From Acidobacteriota bacterium (lineage in GTDB: Bacteria; Acidobacteriota; Terriglobia; Terriglobales; Acidobacteriaceae): 64,000 bases of DNA. Both the position numbers and the translations under genes were made by a program. Positions 45,183-54,386 of this stretch are shown one piece after another (position 1 is the stretch's first letter; each line of letters begins with the position of its first letter). The stretch spans positions 1 to 64,000 of the forward strand of contig JAJZME010000019.1 of assembly GCA_021803035.1 (NCBI GenBank), given 5' to 3'. The notes below the pieces were generated by a model. It made no database searches. It was not told the DNA's origin and was given only the letters and a program-made list of their open reading frames with translations.

Positions 45183-47549
45183 TTACTGCTTCTTGTGGAG
45201 GATGGCGATGGGGTTCCATCCGTCGTTGCCGCGCAGGAAGTTTTCCGGTTCGAATTGTTGCGCCTGCGCTTTGGTGAGTTGCCTGGCGAATGGCTCGCGC
45301 TGCGAGGGATTGGCGCCGGGGCCCGTTGAATTGTATTCGGCGTAGGAAGCCGTGGCGAGCGAAGCTGTGTGGCCTGGCTGCCACTCGCGCCAGCCGGCGG
45401 GAACAATCTGACTGCCCATCCATGTATTCAGATAGACCACGGTTGCGTAAGGACGCCAGGGCCGGCCGAGATAGACATTGTGGACACCGGGAGCGGCGGT
45501 GAGACGGCAGTCGTGAAAGACAAAGCCGGAGTCCTGCTTCCGGTAACTCTTGCTTTGCGCGGTGATGAAGCCCTCGGAGTGCTGGTTGCTCAGGATGGTG
45601 CAGTGATCGAAGACGGTTTTGCCGTCGCCGAAGATGAAGTCGACATTGCCTTCGATGAAGCAGTGATCGAAATACTGACGCGCCGGGGCGCAGGTGCGGT
45701 CAGCGCCGGTGCCGCTGCACGGCTTGCCGTCCGCATAGAGCGTGTCCTGATTGCCGAGGAGACGCACGTTGTCGAAGATATCGCGATCGCCACGCACGAG
45801 CAGGGCGACGGCCTGGGAGCCTTGCGGCAGCTGCGGATGAGTTTGATTGAAGTTGTTTTCGAAGGTGAGGTTTTGGGCGAGGAAATTATCGGCCAGCACA
45901 TTGACGGTTGCGGATTTGCCTGTGCCTCCGGCTGTGCCCGCGCTCTTGCCGGCCACGATGATGGTCTTGCTCGCGTCCTGATAGGGGCTGCGCAGCGTGA
46001 TGTTGGGCTTATCGATGGTGAGCACTTCGTGATAGACGCCCGGGGCGACGGAAATAACCGCGCCGGTGGAGGGAGCTACGTCGATGGCGCGCTGAATGGA
46101 GTAGTAGTCGCCGGTGCCGTCAGCGGCGACGTAGAGCGTGTGATCAACGGGCGGCACCTTGCCAGCAAGTTGCGGAGCGGTTGAGAGGGCAGGGAATGGA
46201 ACGAAGCGTGCGGAGCAGGCCAGCGGCTGTCCGGCGCGACTGGCGGCTGCGTGCCGCAGGGCGACATCGGCTCCCTTCGGAACCAGGTTGCCGACTTCAG
46301 GGCCGAGGGTGATGTCGGCATCCTGTGCAAGCATGTGGGACTGGTTCATGTCATCGGTAAAGACGTTGTCGAGGGTGACGCCGAGTTTGTGCTGCGCGTC
46401 GAGCCCGGAAAAGATGTAGTAGCCGGGCGTGAGGATGTTCACGTTGCGCAGGGTGATGTCGCGGTATTGGGGAATGAGATGGCCGGTGAAGTTGGTGTAG
46501 TGCGGGGTGAGGACGATGGGGTTGGTGACGTTGCGAATGCAGACATTTTCGTAAGTGATGTTTTGAACGAGCCCGCCGCGGCTGGGATCGGACTTGATGC
46601 GGATGCCGTTCTGCGCGCCATCGATGGTGAGGTTCCTGACCAGCACATGGTTGACGCCGCCGCTGGTGCCGCTGCCGATGGACATTCCATGGCCGGTGTA
46701 GAAGTGGTTGTCCAGGATGGAAATGTGCGAGGAGGGCACGCCGTGACTGGAGCCGATGGCCACATCGTCATCTCCGGCGTGAATGTAGCAGTGGGCGATG
46801 GTGACATTGGTCGTGGAGCTGGGGTCGATGCCGTCGGTGTTGCGGGCGGTTGCCGGGGTCATGATCCTGACGCCCCAGGCGGTGAAGCCGTTGGAGTTGT
46901 GAACAATGACGTGGTGGCCGGCGGCGTTGCGCAGCGTGATTTCGTAGAGCGTGAAGTTGTGCACGCGGTTCAGCGCCAGCAGCAGAGGCACCTTCTGATA
47001 TTTGTCCAGCACCTTGGCCTGGTGGGCGAGCTGCCACCAGGTGGCGTTGCTGCCCAGAATCGTGGCTCCGCCGCGGCCGTCGATGGAGCCCTTGCCCATA
47101 ATGCCGCTGTTGCTGATGTCATTGCCGCTGAGGAAGGGCTTGCAGCCGGGGCCGTGCGTGCCGAGGACGCCGCAGCTTCCGGGGGAGATGTCATAAACCC
47201 GGGGATTGCGGGAGGCGGCCAGCGAAGTGTTGGCGGCGACGACCATCGTGACATTCGAGCGCAGCGTGAGCGGGCCGGAGAGGAAGGTGTGATTGGCGCC
47301 ATCGGACTGCAGGACCACGGCTTTGCCGGGCGCGCAGTGGTCCATGGCCTGCTGAATGCGGGCGGTATCGAGATGCTGTTCGGCGTCGGCGGGCAATACG
47401 CCGTTCACGGCTGCCAGCCTGGCATGGAGGACAACGCAGGCGGGCGGAATGTGCGGTTGTGTGACGTGGCGCAGATCCTGCGCATGCAATGGAAGAGTGC
47501 CGGCCAGACACAGCACGGCAACCGAGCAGACGGAAGCGATAGAGCGCAA
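45183..47549 (-). CDS. fused polygalacturonase (GH28) - pectin methylesterase (CE8)
   Basis: 788 residues, exported (LRSIASVCSVAVLCLAGTLP, then LHAQ). The GH28 beta-helix (about 35-440) keeps NTDGIDP (237-243), the paired-Asp AGDDDVAIGSS (258-268), GHGMSIGS (286-293) and GIRIKSD. The CE8 part (about 468-788) keeps GDRDIFDNVRLLGNQDTLYA (QD 601-602), NVDFIFGDGKTVFDHC (Asp637) and YLGRPWRPYATVVYLNTWMG. One chain could de-esterify homogalacturonan and hydrolyse it. The TTG start at 47549 is chosen for the strong AAGGAGG 8 nt ahead and for the signal peptide; the frame stays open 36 codons upstream. Confidence 0.93.
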   Translation of the reverse strand: MRSIASVCSVAVLCLAGTLPLHAQDLRHVTQPHIPPACVVLHARLAAVNGVLPADAEQHLDTARIQQAMDHCAPGKAVVLQSDGANHTFLSGPLTLRSNVTMVVAANTSLAASRNPRVYDISPGSCGVLGTHGPGCKPFLSGNDISNSGIMGKGSIDGRGGATILGSNATWWQLAHQAKVLDKYQKVPLLLALNRVHNFTLYEITLRNAAGHHVIVHNSNGFTAWGVRIMTPATARNTDGIDPSSTTNVTIAHCYIHAGDDDVAIGSSHGVPSSHISILDNHFYTGHGMSIGSGTSGGVNHVLVRNLTIDGAQNGIRIKSDPSRGGLVQNITYENVCIRNVTNPIVLTPHYTNFTGHLIPQYRDITLRNVNILTPGYYIFSGLDAQHKLGVTLDNVFTDDMNQSHMLAQDADITLGPEVGNLVPKGADVALRHAAASRAGQPLACSARFVPFPALSTAPQLAGKVPPVDHTLYVAADGTGDYYSIQRAIDVAPSTGAVISVAPGVYHEVLTIDKPNITLRSPYQDASKTIIVAGKSAGTAGGTGKSATVNVLADNFLAQNLTFENNFNQTHPQLPQGSQAVALLVRGDRDIFDNVRLLGNQDTLYADGKPCSGTGADRTCAPARQYFDHCFIEGNVDFIFGDGKTVFDHCTILSNQHSEGFITAQSKSYRKQDSGFVFHDCRLTAAPGVHNVYLGRPWRPYATVVYLNTWMGSQIVPAGWREWQPGHTASLATASYAEYNSTGPGANPSQREPFARQLTKAQAQQFEPENFLRGNDGWNPIAILHKKQ

Positions 47550-48093
47550 AACGGGAACCTCCTTGGAAAAAGGCACGCGGACGAAGGTAGGCTGGCTGCC
47601 TATCTCTCGTGGATTGGCTTGAATTTCAGTCTTGTAGAGGACTGACCACTGGGACAAAACTTTAATCCTCTGTCATGTAGGAGTCAAGCCCGGCGGCGGC
47701 ATCGGACATGACCGCCGAGGCTGCAAATTCACGCCGCATATGGCTGGAATCAAACGAATTTATTCGTCAGAGCGGATGATTTTGCGCGATCGGTCGGGAC
47801 GATGGAGCGGTGGGCTTTGAGGAGCGGCTTTGCGCATCGGCGATCCTGCGGTTCGATGCATTGCTTGGTCAGACCATAGGCGAGTGCTGCCGGGCGGAGG
47901 CGTTTGTCTGCGGGACCGGCGCTCGCGGAAGATGCCCGTCGGGTGTGTCAATAAGTACACAGTGCGGGTGTTCTGACACGCCAGGTGCGGCTTAAGATCG
48001 ATGTAACTCCTTTATTTTTAATTTTGGTGTGAATGGCTGCTGACTTGCAAATGATGGGGATAGCAGGTTGAACGAGCGACGCGACGGGGTGCG
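47550..48093. other. intergenic, no clear gene
   Basis: About 540 bp upstream of the pectinase gene. It should contain its promoter, but no box pair stands out. GTCAAGCCCGG (47682-47692) and GCTGCAAATTCA (47730-47741) recall two blocks of the three-copy element, without the remaining blocks; probably a remnant or chance. Confidence 0.4.
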
Positions 48094-48207
48094 ATGAAGA
48101 GCGCGAACCGGAGCAGAACGGCGGCAAGTCAAGCCGAGGCGCTGAGTGCGATGGCGAAGGCGGAGCCGGCAACCAATGCGAATCAAGGCGCGGTGGGCGC
48201 CGTGTAA
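48094..48207 (+). CDS. possible 37-aa ORF ahead of small membrane protein
   Basis: MKSANRSRTAASQAEALSAM and a short Ala/Asn tail ending AVGAV. Start ATG 48094 has GGGGTGCG ahead. It ends 11 bp before the GTG of the 57-aa membrane protein, so coupling is possible. Composition is plausible but there is no recognised family. Confidence 0.3.
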   Translation: MKSANRSRTAASQAEALSAMAKAEPATNANQGAVGAV

Positions 48208-48218
48208 CGAGGTGCGAT

Positions 48219-48392
48219 GTGGACGGCTTTATCACTGCAATAACGGCTTTGGGAGCGGTGCTGCTGCCAGTGGCCGCGGTGCTGCTTTTGGAGGAGTTGA
48301 CGTTTGGAGGTCTGGTCCGGCTGCTGATGGCTCCGCGACCTGGAATTGGCGAGCAATCCGGGACGCAACCGGGAGATGGAGGCGGAAGGTAG
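48219..48392 (+). CDS. small single-pass membrane protein (57 aa)
   Basis: Starts GTG (48219) with CGAGG 6 nt ahead. VDGFITAITALGAVLLPVAA then VLLLEELTFGGLVRLLMAPR: one strongly hydrophobic helix followed by a basic, Gly-rich tail (GIGEQSGTQPGDGGGR). I recall similar small proteins in acidobacterial genomes, but no function is known to me. Coding is supported by the coherent hydrophobic helix with its flanking polar ends and by the ribosome-binding site. Confidence 0.55.
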   Translation: MDGFITAITALGAVLLPVAAVLLLEELTFGGLVRLLMAPRPGIGEQSGTQPGDGGGR

Positions 48393-48760
48393 CCGCGGCG
48401 AAGCAGTTGCCGGAGGCCGCGGAAGTGCCGGCAACCGCAGGCGCAACGAGAATTCGATTCCATGGGCTGGTGTGGCGCATCAAAATACGTGCGCTGCGAG
48501 GCTGCATGGGGCGGCTGACGCAGTGAAGAACACCGGTAGGGCGATGCTTCCCAACATGTCGCCTTTGGCAACGACGGGGTCATTACTGAAAAGCTCGCGG
48601 GCAAGAGCCGAGTTGTGATGGCGCCAGATAACGGTAAGAGCTTCTTCGCCAGGGACGTATTCGGAGGAATTGAGGCGCATCCGGCCTCAGGCAGCAGATG
48701 GCTGGCCGCCGTGCCTCCCGATCAACGAAATATGTACCGAGTCAGGTGGGATGTTGAATA

Positions 48761-48805
48761 TCACCGGCGCCCCGGGTCTTGATTGAGGGGCCGCGGCGCC
48801 GGTGA
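48761..48805. repeat. 11-bp inverted repeat before exported protein gene
   Basis: TCACCGGCGCC (48761-48771) and GGCGCCGGTGA (48795-48805) around a 23-nt loop, 19 bp upstream of the ATG at 48824. It could fold in the 5' leader next to the GGAGGGAAC ribosome-binding site; the function is unknown. Confidence 0.5.
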
Positions 48806-48823
48806 CGGGGGTATGGAGGGAAC

Positions 48824-49609
48824 ATGAAAATGACGTCAAAGCGACTGATACTGATGATGGGGCTGATCTATGCGCTCACGGTCTGGCCGATCGCCGCCGA
48901 GGCAGCCACGCCCGCCCGGTGGCAGACATATCGTAGCTCCGTGTATGGGTTTGCAATCAATCTTCCTCCAAACATGAGCCGTGGTTCGGGTACTGCCGCA
49001 GCGCTTCCGCAAAAATCGGTGATCCCCATTTGCGGCGGAACCACGGTTGCCTGCTTCCAGTACAGCGGAGACGAATTCAACCATACGGTGATTCAGGGGC
49101 TAGGCATGGCGGTCAACGTGCTCCGCAACAAGACGACGGCAGCCGCATGCGACAACATCGAGTTCAATGTGACGAAGACCACGGCGATTCATGGAAGGTC
49201 TTTCTACTATGCCGAGACCGGAAGAGCATCGGGCGGCAGTTCAGAGGGCTACACCATTTACCGCACCTTTTACCGGCACGTTTGCTTCGAGGTCGACCTC
49301 GCCACGGCGCAATATGACATTCCGCCGGCGCAATACGGCGCATACGGTATCAAGCCGGTAAACCGCCATGCCCTGCACGAAATCCAGGGTGAGATGCAGG
49401 AGATGCTGGAATCGTTCACTTTTGTGGAACCGGCAAAGAACGGGGCGGCTCATGGCGCATACCGGGAGTCGCGCAACAACAACTCGTTGCAGCAGCCCTC
49501 CGGATCCGCCGCGAGGCCGGTTGGGCCTTACGAGCCGGAGCCAGGGGGCATCATCGGCGCGCCATCACCGATGGGCGGAAGTCCGGGAATCGCGACGCAG
49601 CCGTCCTGA
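48824..49609 (+). CDS. exported protein of unknown function
   Basis: 261 residues with signal peptide MKMTSKRLILMMGLIYALTV, then WPIAAEAA. Body starts WQTYRSSVYGFAINLPPNMS, a pattern seen in exported beta-rich proteins ('Y-GF-I-P'). Four Cys (SVIPICGGTTVACFQY, ACDNIEF, RHVCFEVDL) may form disulfides. The C-terminus is Pro/Gly-rich (GPYEPEPGGIIGAPSPMGGS). GGAGGGAAC precedes the ATG. Stand-alone. Confidence 0.75.
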   Translation: MKMTSKRLILMMGLIYALTVWPIAAEAATPARWQTYRSSVYGFAINLPPNMSRGSGTAAALPQKSVIPICGGTTVACFQYSGDEFNHTVIQGLGMAVNVLRNKTTAAACDNIEFNVTKTTAIHGRSFYYAETGRASGGSSEGYTIYRTFYRHVCFEVDLATAQYDIPPAQYGAYGIKPVNRHALHEIQGEMQEMLESFTFVEPAKNGAAHGAYRESRNNNSLQQPSGSAARPVGPYEPEPGGIIGAPSPMGGSPGIATQPS

Positions 49610-49922
49610 TTGACATCGTCGAAGCCAGCCACAGAGCCACGCCGGCCCACAGCGACAGAGTGTAATCGCCGGCACCGTGGAATGCTTCGGGGTGAGCCGG
49701 ATACGGTTCGCACCTGCAAAGTCTGTTGATTATGCGACAGTTACGGCGCGAATGAAGTTGCGCTCCTTTCCATCCGGATTTTTGCCGCCGGCTTTTGCGA
49801 GGCCCTGGAATTCTGCGGCCTTCGCTGGGCTGCTCAATTCTGCAAAGCGCAAGACGATATAATCCGCCCAAATGGGAAAATTGCGCCGCTCCGCCGGGCG
49901 AAGCCGGGAATACGTGCGAAAG

Positions 49923-51284
49923 ATGGATACTGGCAAACAAAACGGCCTCCGTCCACGCGCTTCCCGAGGCGGCGGGGGCGCAAAGAAATTGTTGCGATGG
50001 TTGGCGTTGTGCGTTGTGGGCATGGCTGGAGTGGCGGCCTGCGCGGCGCCAAGCCCCTGGCGACAACCTGCGACAACGCTGGCGCAGCGGATCGCCGATC
50101 TTCTCGGCCCCGGGCCGGCGCATCTCATCATCCGCAATATCTCTTCGATTCCTGACGATCAGGTTGCGGCGATTCGCGACCTGCTGGTGCAGGCGCTCGG
50201 CGCACGCGGCGTGAGCGCGACCGCGGCAGACAGCGCGAACTCCATCCGTGTGACGCTGAGCGAGAGCAAGACCGAGCGGCTGTGGGTGGCGCAGGTGACG
50301 AAGGGCAAGCAGGCTCAGGTGGCGATGGTGAGGGCAGGGCCGGCGAGCGTGCCGCAGGTACACGCCGCTGTGGAATTGACGCTGCACCGCACGCCTCTCT
50401 TCGCGTTGAGCAGGCCGATTCTGGCCACACTGGAGACAGCGGGAGGACTGGTCGTCCTCGAACCGAATGAAATCGCGGTCTACGTCCATGCGCCCGATGG
50501 CTGGCGGAAGGGGCAGTACGCCACGATTATGCATGCGCGTCCGCTGCCGCGCGATCCGCGCGGCATTCTGCTGCCTTCGCCCAGCGGGGTGGGGTTCGTG
50601 GCGTGGCTTCCCGGGGCAAGGTGCGCCGGCAACTTTCTGGCGGGTTCGAGCGCCCGTTATTGGACGATCGGGTGCTCTCCGAGCGAGGATCCGTGGGTGC
50701 TTTCGCCGGGAGCCGGTTCCGAAGCCGCAGGCGAGTCCGGGGCGGTTGCCACTGCACAGTCAGCCCGGCCAGCCGGCGGGCAAGCGAACGGGAGCGATGC
50801 CGCGCAGCCCGCAGCGCCGCCGCTCAAAGCCTTCTACGACGCGAGGCGTAATTATTTCACCGGCGCCGTCGAGCCCAGGCCGAAGATCCAATTGCCGCCG
50901 TTCTATGCGGCTGCCTTGCTGCCGCGGCCTGCCGGAGACGGATTGCTGATTGGCGGCATTGACGGCAAGGTGCAGTTGCTGGAGCAGGGCGCGCTGGCGC
51001 CAATTGGCGGCACGAGCGAGTGGGGCAGTGATTTTGCGGCGCTCCACTCCGGATGCGGAGCGGGTACGCAGATTGTGGCATCCGCGGCCGGCGAGGCGGG
51101 GAGCGACAGCCTGCGCGCCTATGAGGTGCCGGGGCAGGATGCCATTCCGGTAAGCGAGCCGCTGAGCGTGAACGGCACGGTGATGGCGCTCTGGACCGCG
51201 CCCGGCGGCGGAAGCCTGATGGCCGTGGTGCGCAGCGCCCCATTTCAATACGAGGTGGACCGTGTTACGGCGAGTTGCAATTAG
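49923..51284 (+). CDS. unknown membrane-anchored or lipoprotein, first gene of sensor operon
   Basis: About 453 residues from ATG 49923; an ATG at 49872 is the alternative. A perfect TATAAT (49858-49863) lies 9 nt before that earlier ATG, which favours the later start. KKLLRWLALCVVGMAGVAAC gives a signal/anchor with a lipobox-like VAAC. The body has LLGPGPAHLIIRNISSIPDD, then a likely beta-rich region (GGLVVLEPNEIAVYVHAPDG, LLIGGIDGKVQLLEQGALAP), and a Pro/Ala linker around residue 290. Its stop overlaps the next start by 23 bp. No family recognised; the context suggests a partner of the binding protein and kinase. Confidence 0.7.
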   Translation: MDTGKQNGLRPRASRGGGGAKKLLRWLALCVVGMAGVAACAAPSPWRQPATTLAQRIADLLGPGPAHLIIRNISSIPDDQVAAIRDLLVQALGARGVSATAADSANSIRVTLSESKTERLWVAQVTKGKQAQVAMVRAGPASVPQVHAAVELTLHRTPLFALSRPILATLETAGGLVVLEPNEIAVYVHAPDGWRKGQYATIMHARPLPRDPRGILLPSPSGVGFVAWLPGARCAGNFLAGSSARYWTIGCSPSEDPWVLSPGAGSEAAGESGAVATAQSARPAGGQANGSDAAQPAAPPLKAFYDARRNYFTGAVEPRPKIQLPPFYAAALLPRPAGDGLLIGGIDGKVQLLEQGALAPIGGTSEWGSDFAALHSGCGAGTQIVASAAGEAGSDSLRAYEVPGQDAIPVSEPLSVNGTVMALWTAPGGGSLMAVVRSAPFQYEVDRVTASCN

Positions 51285-52608
51285 CTGCCTGCTCGCGGCG
51301 CTGGCCTTGCCGGCCGCCGCGCGCACCCGTCCCCATTACGGCGGCACGCTCTCAGTGGAGGTCATGGGCAATCCGCTTGCCAATCCTGGTGGACTTGCCC
51401 GCCGGCTAATCTTCGAGGGCCTCACGACTCTGGACTCGGAAGGCGCCGTGCAGCCGGATCTTGCGGTTGACTGGCGGTCGAGCGAGATGGATCATCGCTG
51501 GCAGTTCACGCTGCGCTCAGGAGTGCGATTTCAGGATGGCTCGCGGCTGACGGCTGCCGCCGTGGTCAATTCGCTGGATCACTCGTGCAGGAAGAATTGT
51601 CCCTGGTCGGATGTGCAGGCGGCGGGATCGGACGTGATCTTCACCAGCGGCTCGCCCATGCCGCATTTGCCTGCGCTGTTGGCCGCCGGCGAGTTTCTCA
51701 TTACGCTGACCAAGGGCGTAAACGGGCTGCCGCCCCGGAATCCTGTTGGCACCGGGCCTTTTAAATTCACCTCCAATGCCAAGGGCGTGGTGACGCTGGC
51801 GGCCTACGGAGACTGCTGGCAGGGCAGACCGTTTGTGGACAGCGTTGAAATCCGCGGCCATCGCAGCATTGCCAATCAGTGGCTGGACCTGAACGTGGGC
51901 CGGGCGGATGTGGTTCAAGTTCCGCCGGAGATGCTGAGCCAGGCGCGGCAGCAGCAGCTCACGGTGGCCGTTTCGCCGCCGGTTACGCTGGTGGCGCTCG
52001 AGCTCTCGACCGCGGGCGCGCTTGCCAATCCCAAGCTGCGCGCGGCCATCGCAGCGGCGGTGGGCCGCGGCGCGCTCTTCAATGTCATCTTTCAAAAGCA
52101 GGGTGACCTCACGGCCGCTCTTCTGCCGCAGCAACTGACCGGCTACGCATTTCTCTTTTCCACCAAGCAGAATCTGAGCAAAGCGATTGCGCTTCGCGGA
52201 AGCATTCAGCCTCCGCTGCTGAGGCTTGCGGCCGAAGGGCACGGCGCCATGCAACTGGCAGCGCAGCGCATTGTGCTCAATCTCCGCGAGGCAGGCTTCA
52301 GGGTTCAGATGGTTGCGGGCGATCCGTACCATGCGGACATGATTCTGCGGGGTCTGCCGCTGGCCGGCAACAATCCGGCGGCTGTGATGGAAAGGCTGCT
52401 GCTGAGCGCGGGGCAGAGCCAGGCGGTGACTGCCGATTCGCCTGCCGCGCTCTATCGGGTAGAAAAGGGTGTTCTTGACCGGCACACCATCGTGCCTTTG
52501 CTTGATCTTCCCCGCGCATGGGCAATCAGTGGACGCGTGCGCAACCTCAGCCTGCGCGCAGACGGCATGCCCAACCTGGCCGACACCTGGCTGGAGAATG
52601 CGCCATGA
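51262..52608 (+). CDS. family 5 extracellular solute-binding protein
   Basis: 448 residues. Signal MLRRVAISCLLAALALPAAA, then HYGGTLSVEVMG, LIFEGLTTLDSEGAVQPDLA, WQFTLRSGVRFQDGSRLTAA and NPVGTGPFKFTSN, all typical of the OppA/DppA (SBP_bac_5) fold, somewhat shortened. No permease or ATPase genes follow; instead a sensor kinase and response regulator do, overlapping by 4 bp (ATGA). It may feed ligand information to the kinase rather than, or as well as, transport peptides. Start GTG 51262 overlaps the previous gene. Confidence 0.85.
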   Translation: MLRRVAISCLLAALALPAAARTRPHYGGTLSVEVMGNPLANPGGLARRLIFEGLTTLDSEGAVQPDLAVDWRSSEMDHRWQFTLRSGVRFQDGSRLTAAAVVNSLDHSCRKNCPWSDVQAAGSDVIFTSGSPMPHLPALLAAGEFLITLTKGVNGLPPRNPVGTGPFKFTSNAKGVVTLAAYGDCWQGRPFVDSVEIRGHRSIANQWLDLNVGRADVVQVPPEMLSQARQQQLTVAVSPPVTLVALELSTAGALANPKLRAAIAAAVGRGALFNVIFQKQGDLTAALLPQQLTGYAFLFSTKQNLSKAIALRGSIQPPLLRLAAEGHGAMQLAAQRIVLNLREAGFRVQMVAGDPYHADMILRGLPLAGNNPAAVMERLLLSAGQSQAVTADSPAALYRVEKGVLDRHTIVPLLDLPRAWAISGRVRNLSLRADGMPNLADTWLENAP

Positions 52609-54386
52609 GTTTGCGCCAGAAGCTGCTGCTCTTTTTTTCGCTCACGGTGGCCGCGGCAGTGGCGGCGGTCACATGGACGGTTCTGGTTCGCATCCGTCAC
52701 GTGTTTGAGGAGCGCGACCGGCAGGAGACCGCGCTCTTCGTCAGCCAGTTTCAGCGCGAGTTTCAGCATCGCTCCGAGGAGGTGGCCGCGGCGATCGACC
52801 GCCTTGCCAACAGCGAGCAGGCGCGCGTTATGGCCTACAAGATCGCGCGAACGGGCGATACCGCGCCCTACCTTACCACGGCGCAGACCATGGCGCAGAA
52901 CGCGCAGCTTGATTTTTTGGAGATTGTGGGCGCCAACGGGGACGTGATCAGCTCGGCGCAGTGGCCGGCGCGCTTCGGCTATCCCGAGCCGGCGGTGAAT
53001 CATGCTTCGAAAACGCCGTTTCTGAAGCGCGAGAATCTGCCCGATGGTTCGACCGCTCTCGGTCTTTTCGCGGTGCGCGGCATTGCGGGGACGCCGGCCA
53101 TCCGCCTGATCGGCGGCCTGCGGCTGGACCGGAGCTTCCTCGCCGAGCTTCCCGTGGCGCCGGGCATGACGGTGGGTCTGTACAGCGACGCCGGCTCCGG
53201 CGCGAACTCTGCAAGCGCATCGTTCGATGCGACGCGCCTGGTGGGAGCCACGGGTCCCGTACACGGCGCAGCCGCTTACCGGAAGCTGATTGAGAAGGCG
53301 CGCGCCAGCGGCCAGCAGGCCACCGGGGTGGTGTATCCCGGCTCGCTACCTCAAGACAGCGTGACGGCTACCGTTATTCCGCTCAAGAACCGCGCGGGCG
53401 CGGTGCTCGCGGTGCTGACCGTGGCCATTGCCCGCGCGGGCATGATTTCAGCGCAGCAGCATATCCGCGCCGCCGCGTACGGGATTGCGGCTGTGGGCAT
53501 CCTTCTGGCCATAGCGCTGAGCTTGTGGATTACGGCGCGGGTTTCGCGGCCGATTGAGCAGCTTGCCCGCGCCGCCGAAGAGGTGGCTGGCGGCAATTGG
53601 GATGTTTCGGTTCCGCAGACGGGGCGCGATGAAATCAGCGTGATGGCGCGCAGTTTTAACCACATGACGCGCGAACTGGTGAGCCAGCGCGAGCGTCTGG
53701 TGCAGAGCGAACGCGTTGCGGCGTGGCGCGAATTGGCCCGCCGCCTGGCCCACGAACTCAAGAATCCGCTGTTTCCGCTGCAGCTCACGGTGGAGAACCT
53801 GGTGCGGGCAAAGGGACTGCCGGAGGCGGACTTCGACGAAGTGTTTTCAGAGAGCACCACCACGCTGAGCGCCGAAATTGCCAATTTGAAGGCGATCATC
53901 GCCCGCTTCAGCGACTTCAGCAAGATGCCCAGGCCGGAGTTGCAGCGCATCGAAGCAAAAGATGTCGTGGAGCGCGTCCGCACGCTGTACGAACGCGCCA
54001 ATCAGGATGGCAGGATCCGCTTCGAGACGCAGGTGTCCGATGTTTCCATGCCGCTCAATGCCGATCCCGAACTGCTGCATCGCGCCCTATCCAATCTGGT
54101 GCTCAATGCAATGGACGCAATGCCGGACGGCGGCACGCTGACCATCTCCGCCTGTCCCAAGGGTGATAAGGTGGAGCTTTGTGTCTCGGATACGGGCAAG
54201 GGTCTCACGCCGGAAGAGTGTGAGCGGCTCTTCACGCCCTACTACACCACCAAGCAATATGGAACCGGCCTGGGCTTGGCGATTGTTCAGTCGGTGGTGG
54301 CGGACCATGCGGGGACCATCGCGGTGGAAAGCCGGGAGGGCGGCGGAGCAACGTTCGTCATCACATTGCCGAAGGCAGAATCATGA
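52605..54386 (+). CDS. NtrY-like sensor histidine kinase
   Basis: 593 residues. TM1 (about 7-28), a periplasmic sensor of about 250 residues (helical start HVFEERDRQETALFVSQFQR, then VISSAQWPARFGYP, a CACHE-like layout), TM2 (289-309), HAMP (311-362), HisKA with H383 in RRLAHELKNPLFPLQLTVEN, and HATPase (NLVLNAMDAMPDGG, DTGKGLTPEECERLF, GTGLGLAIVQSVVADHAGTI). The phosphate acceptor motif HELKNPL and partner sigma-54 activator match NtrY/NtrX-type pairs. Start ATG overlaps the binding-protein stop, so all four genes are coupled. Confidence 0.93.
   Translation: MSLRQKLLLFFSLTVAAAVAAVTWTVLVRIRHVFEERDRQETALFVSQFQREFQHRSEEVAAAIDRLANSEQARVMAYKIARTGDTAPYLTTAQTMAQNAQLDFLEIVGANGDVISSAQWPARFGYPEPAVNHASKTPFLKRENLPDGSTALGLFAVRGIAGTPAIRLIGGLRLDRSFLAELPVAPGMTVGLYSDAGSGANSASASFDATRLVGATGPVHGAAAYRKLIEKARASGQQATGVVYPGSLPQDSVTATVIPLKNRAGAVLAVLTVAIARAGMISAQQHIRAAAYGIAAVGILLAIALSLWITARVSRPIEQLARAAEEVAGGNWDVSVPQTGRDEISVMARSFNHMTRELVSQRERLVQSERVAAWRELARRLAHELKNPLFPLQLTVENLVRAKGLPEADFDEVFSESTTTLSAEIANLKAIIARFSDFSKMPRPELQRIEAKDVVERVRTLYERANQDGRIRFETQVSDVSMPLNADPELLHRALSNLVLNAMDAMPDGGTLTISACPKGDKVELCVSDTGKGLTPEECERLFTPYYTTKQYGTGLGLAIVQSVVADHAGTIAVESREGGGATFVITLPKAES

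Noticed and set aside
47682..47741. Fourth copy of the dispersed element
   Set aside because: Only two short blocks (GTCAAGCCCGG, GCTGCAAATTCA) resemble it; the small ORF, C-tract and closing block are missing.
47948..48604. 218-aa minus-strand frame in the intergenic region
   Set aside because: Ser/Pro/Arg-rich, no ribosome-binding site, overlaps the better-supported small membrane protein on the other strand.
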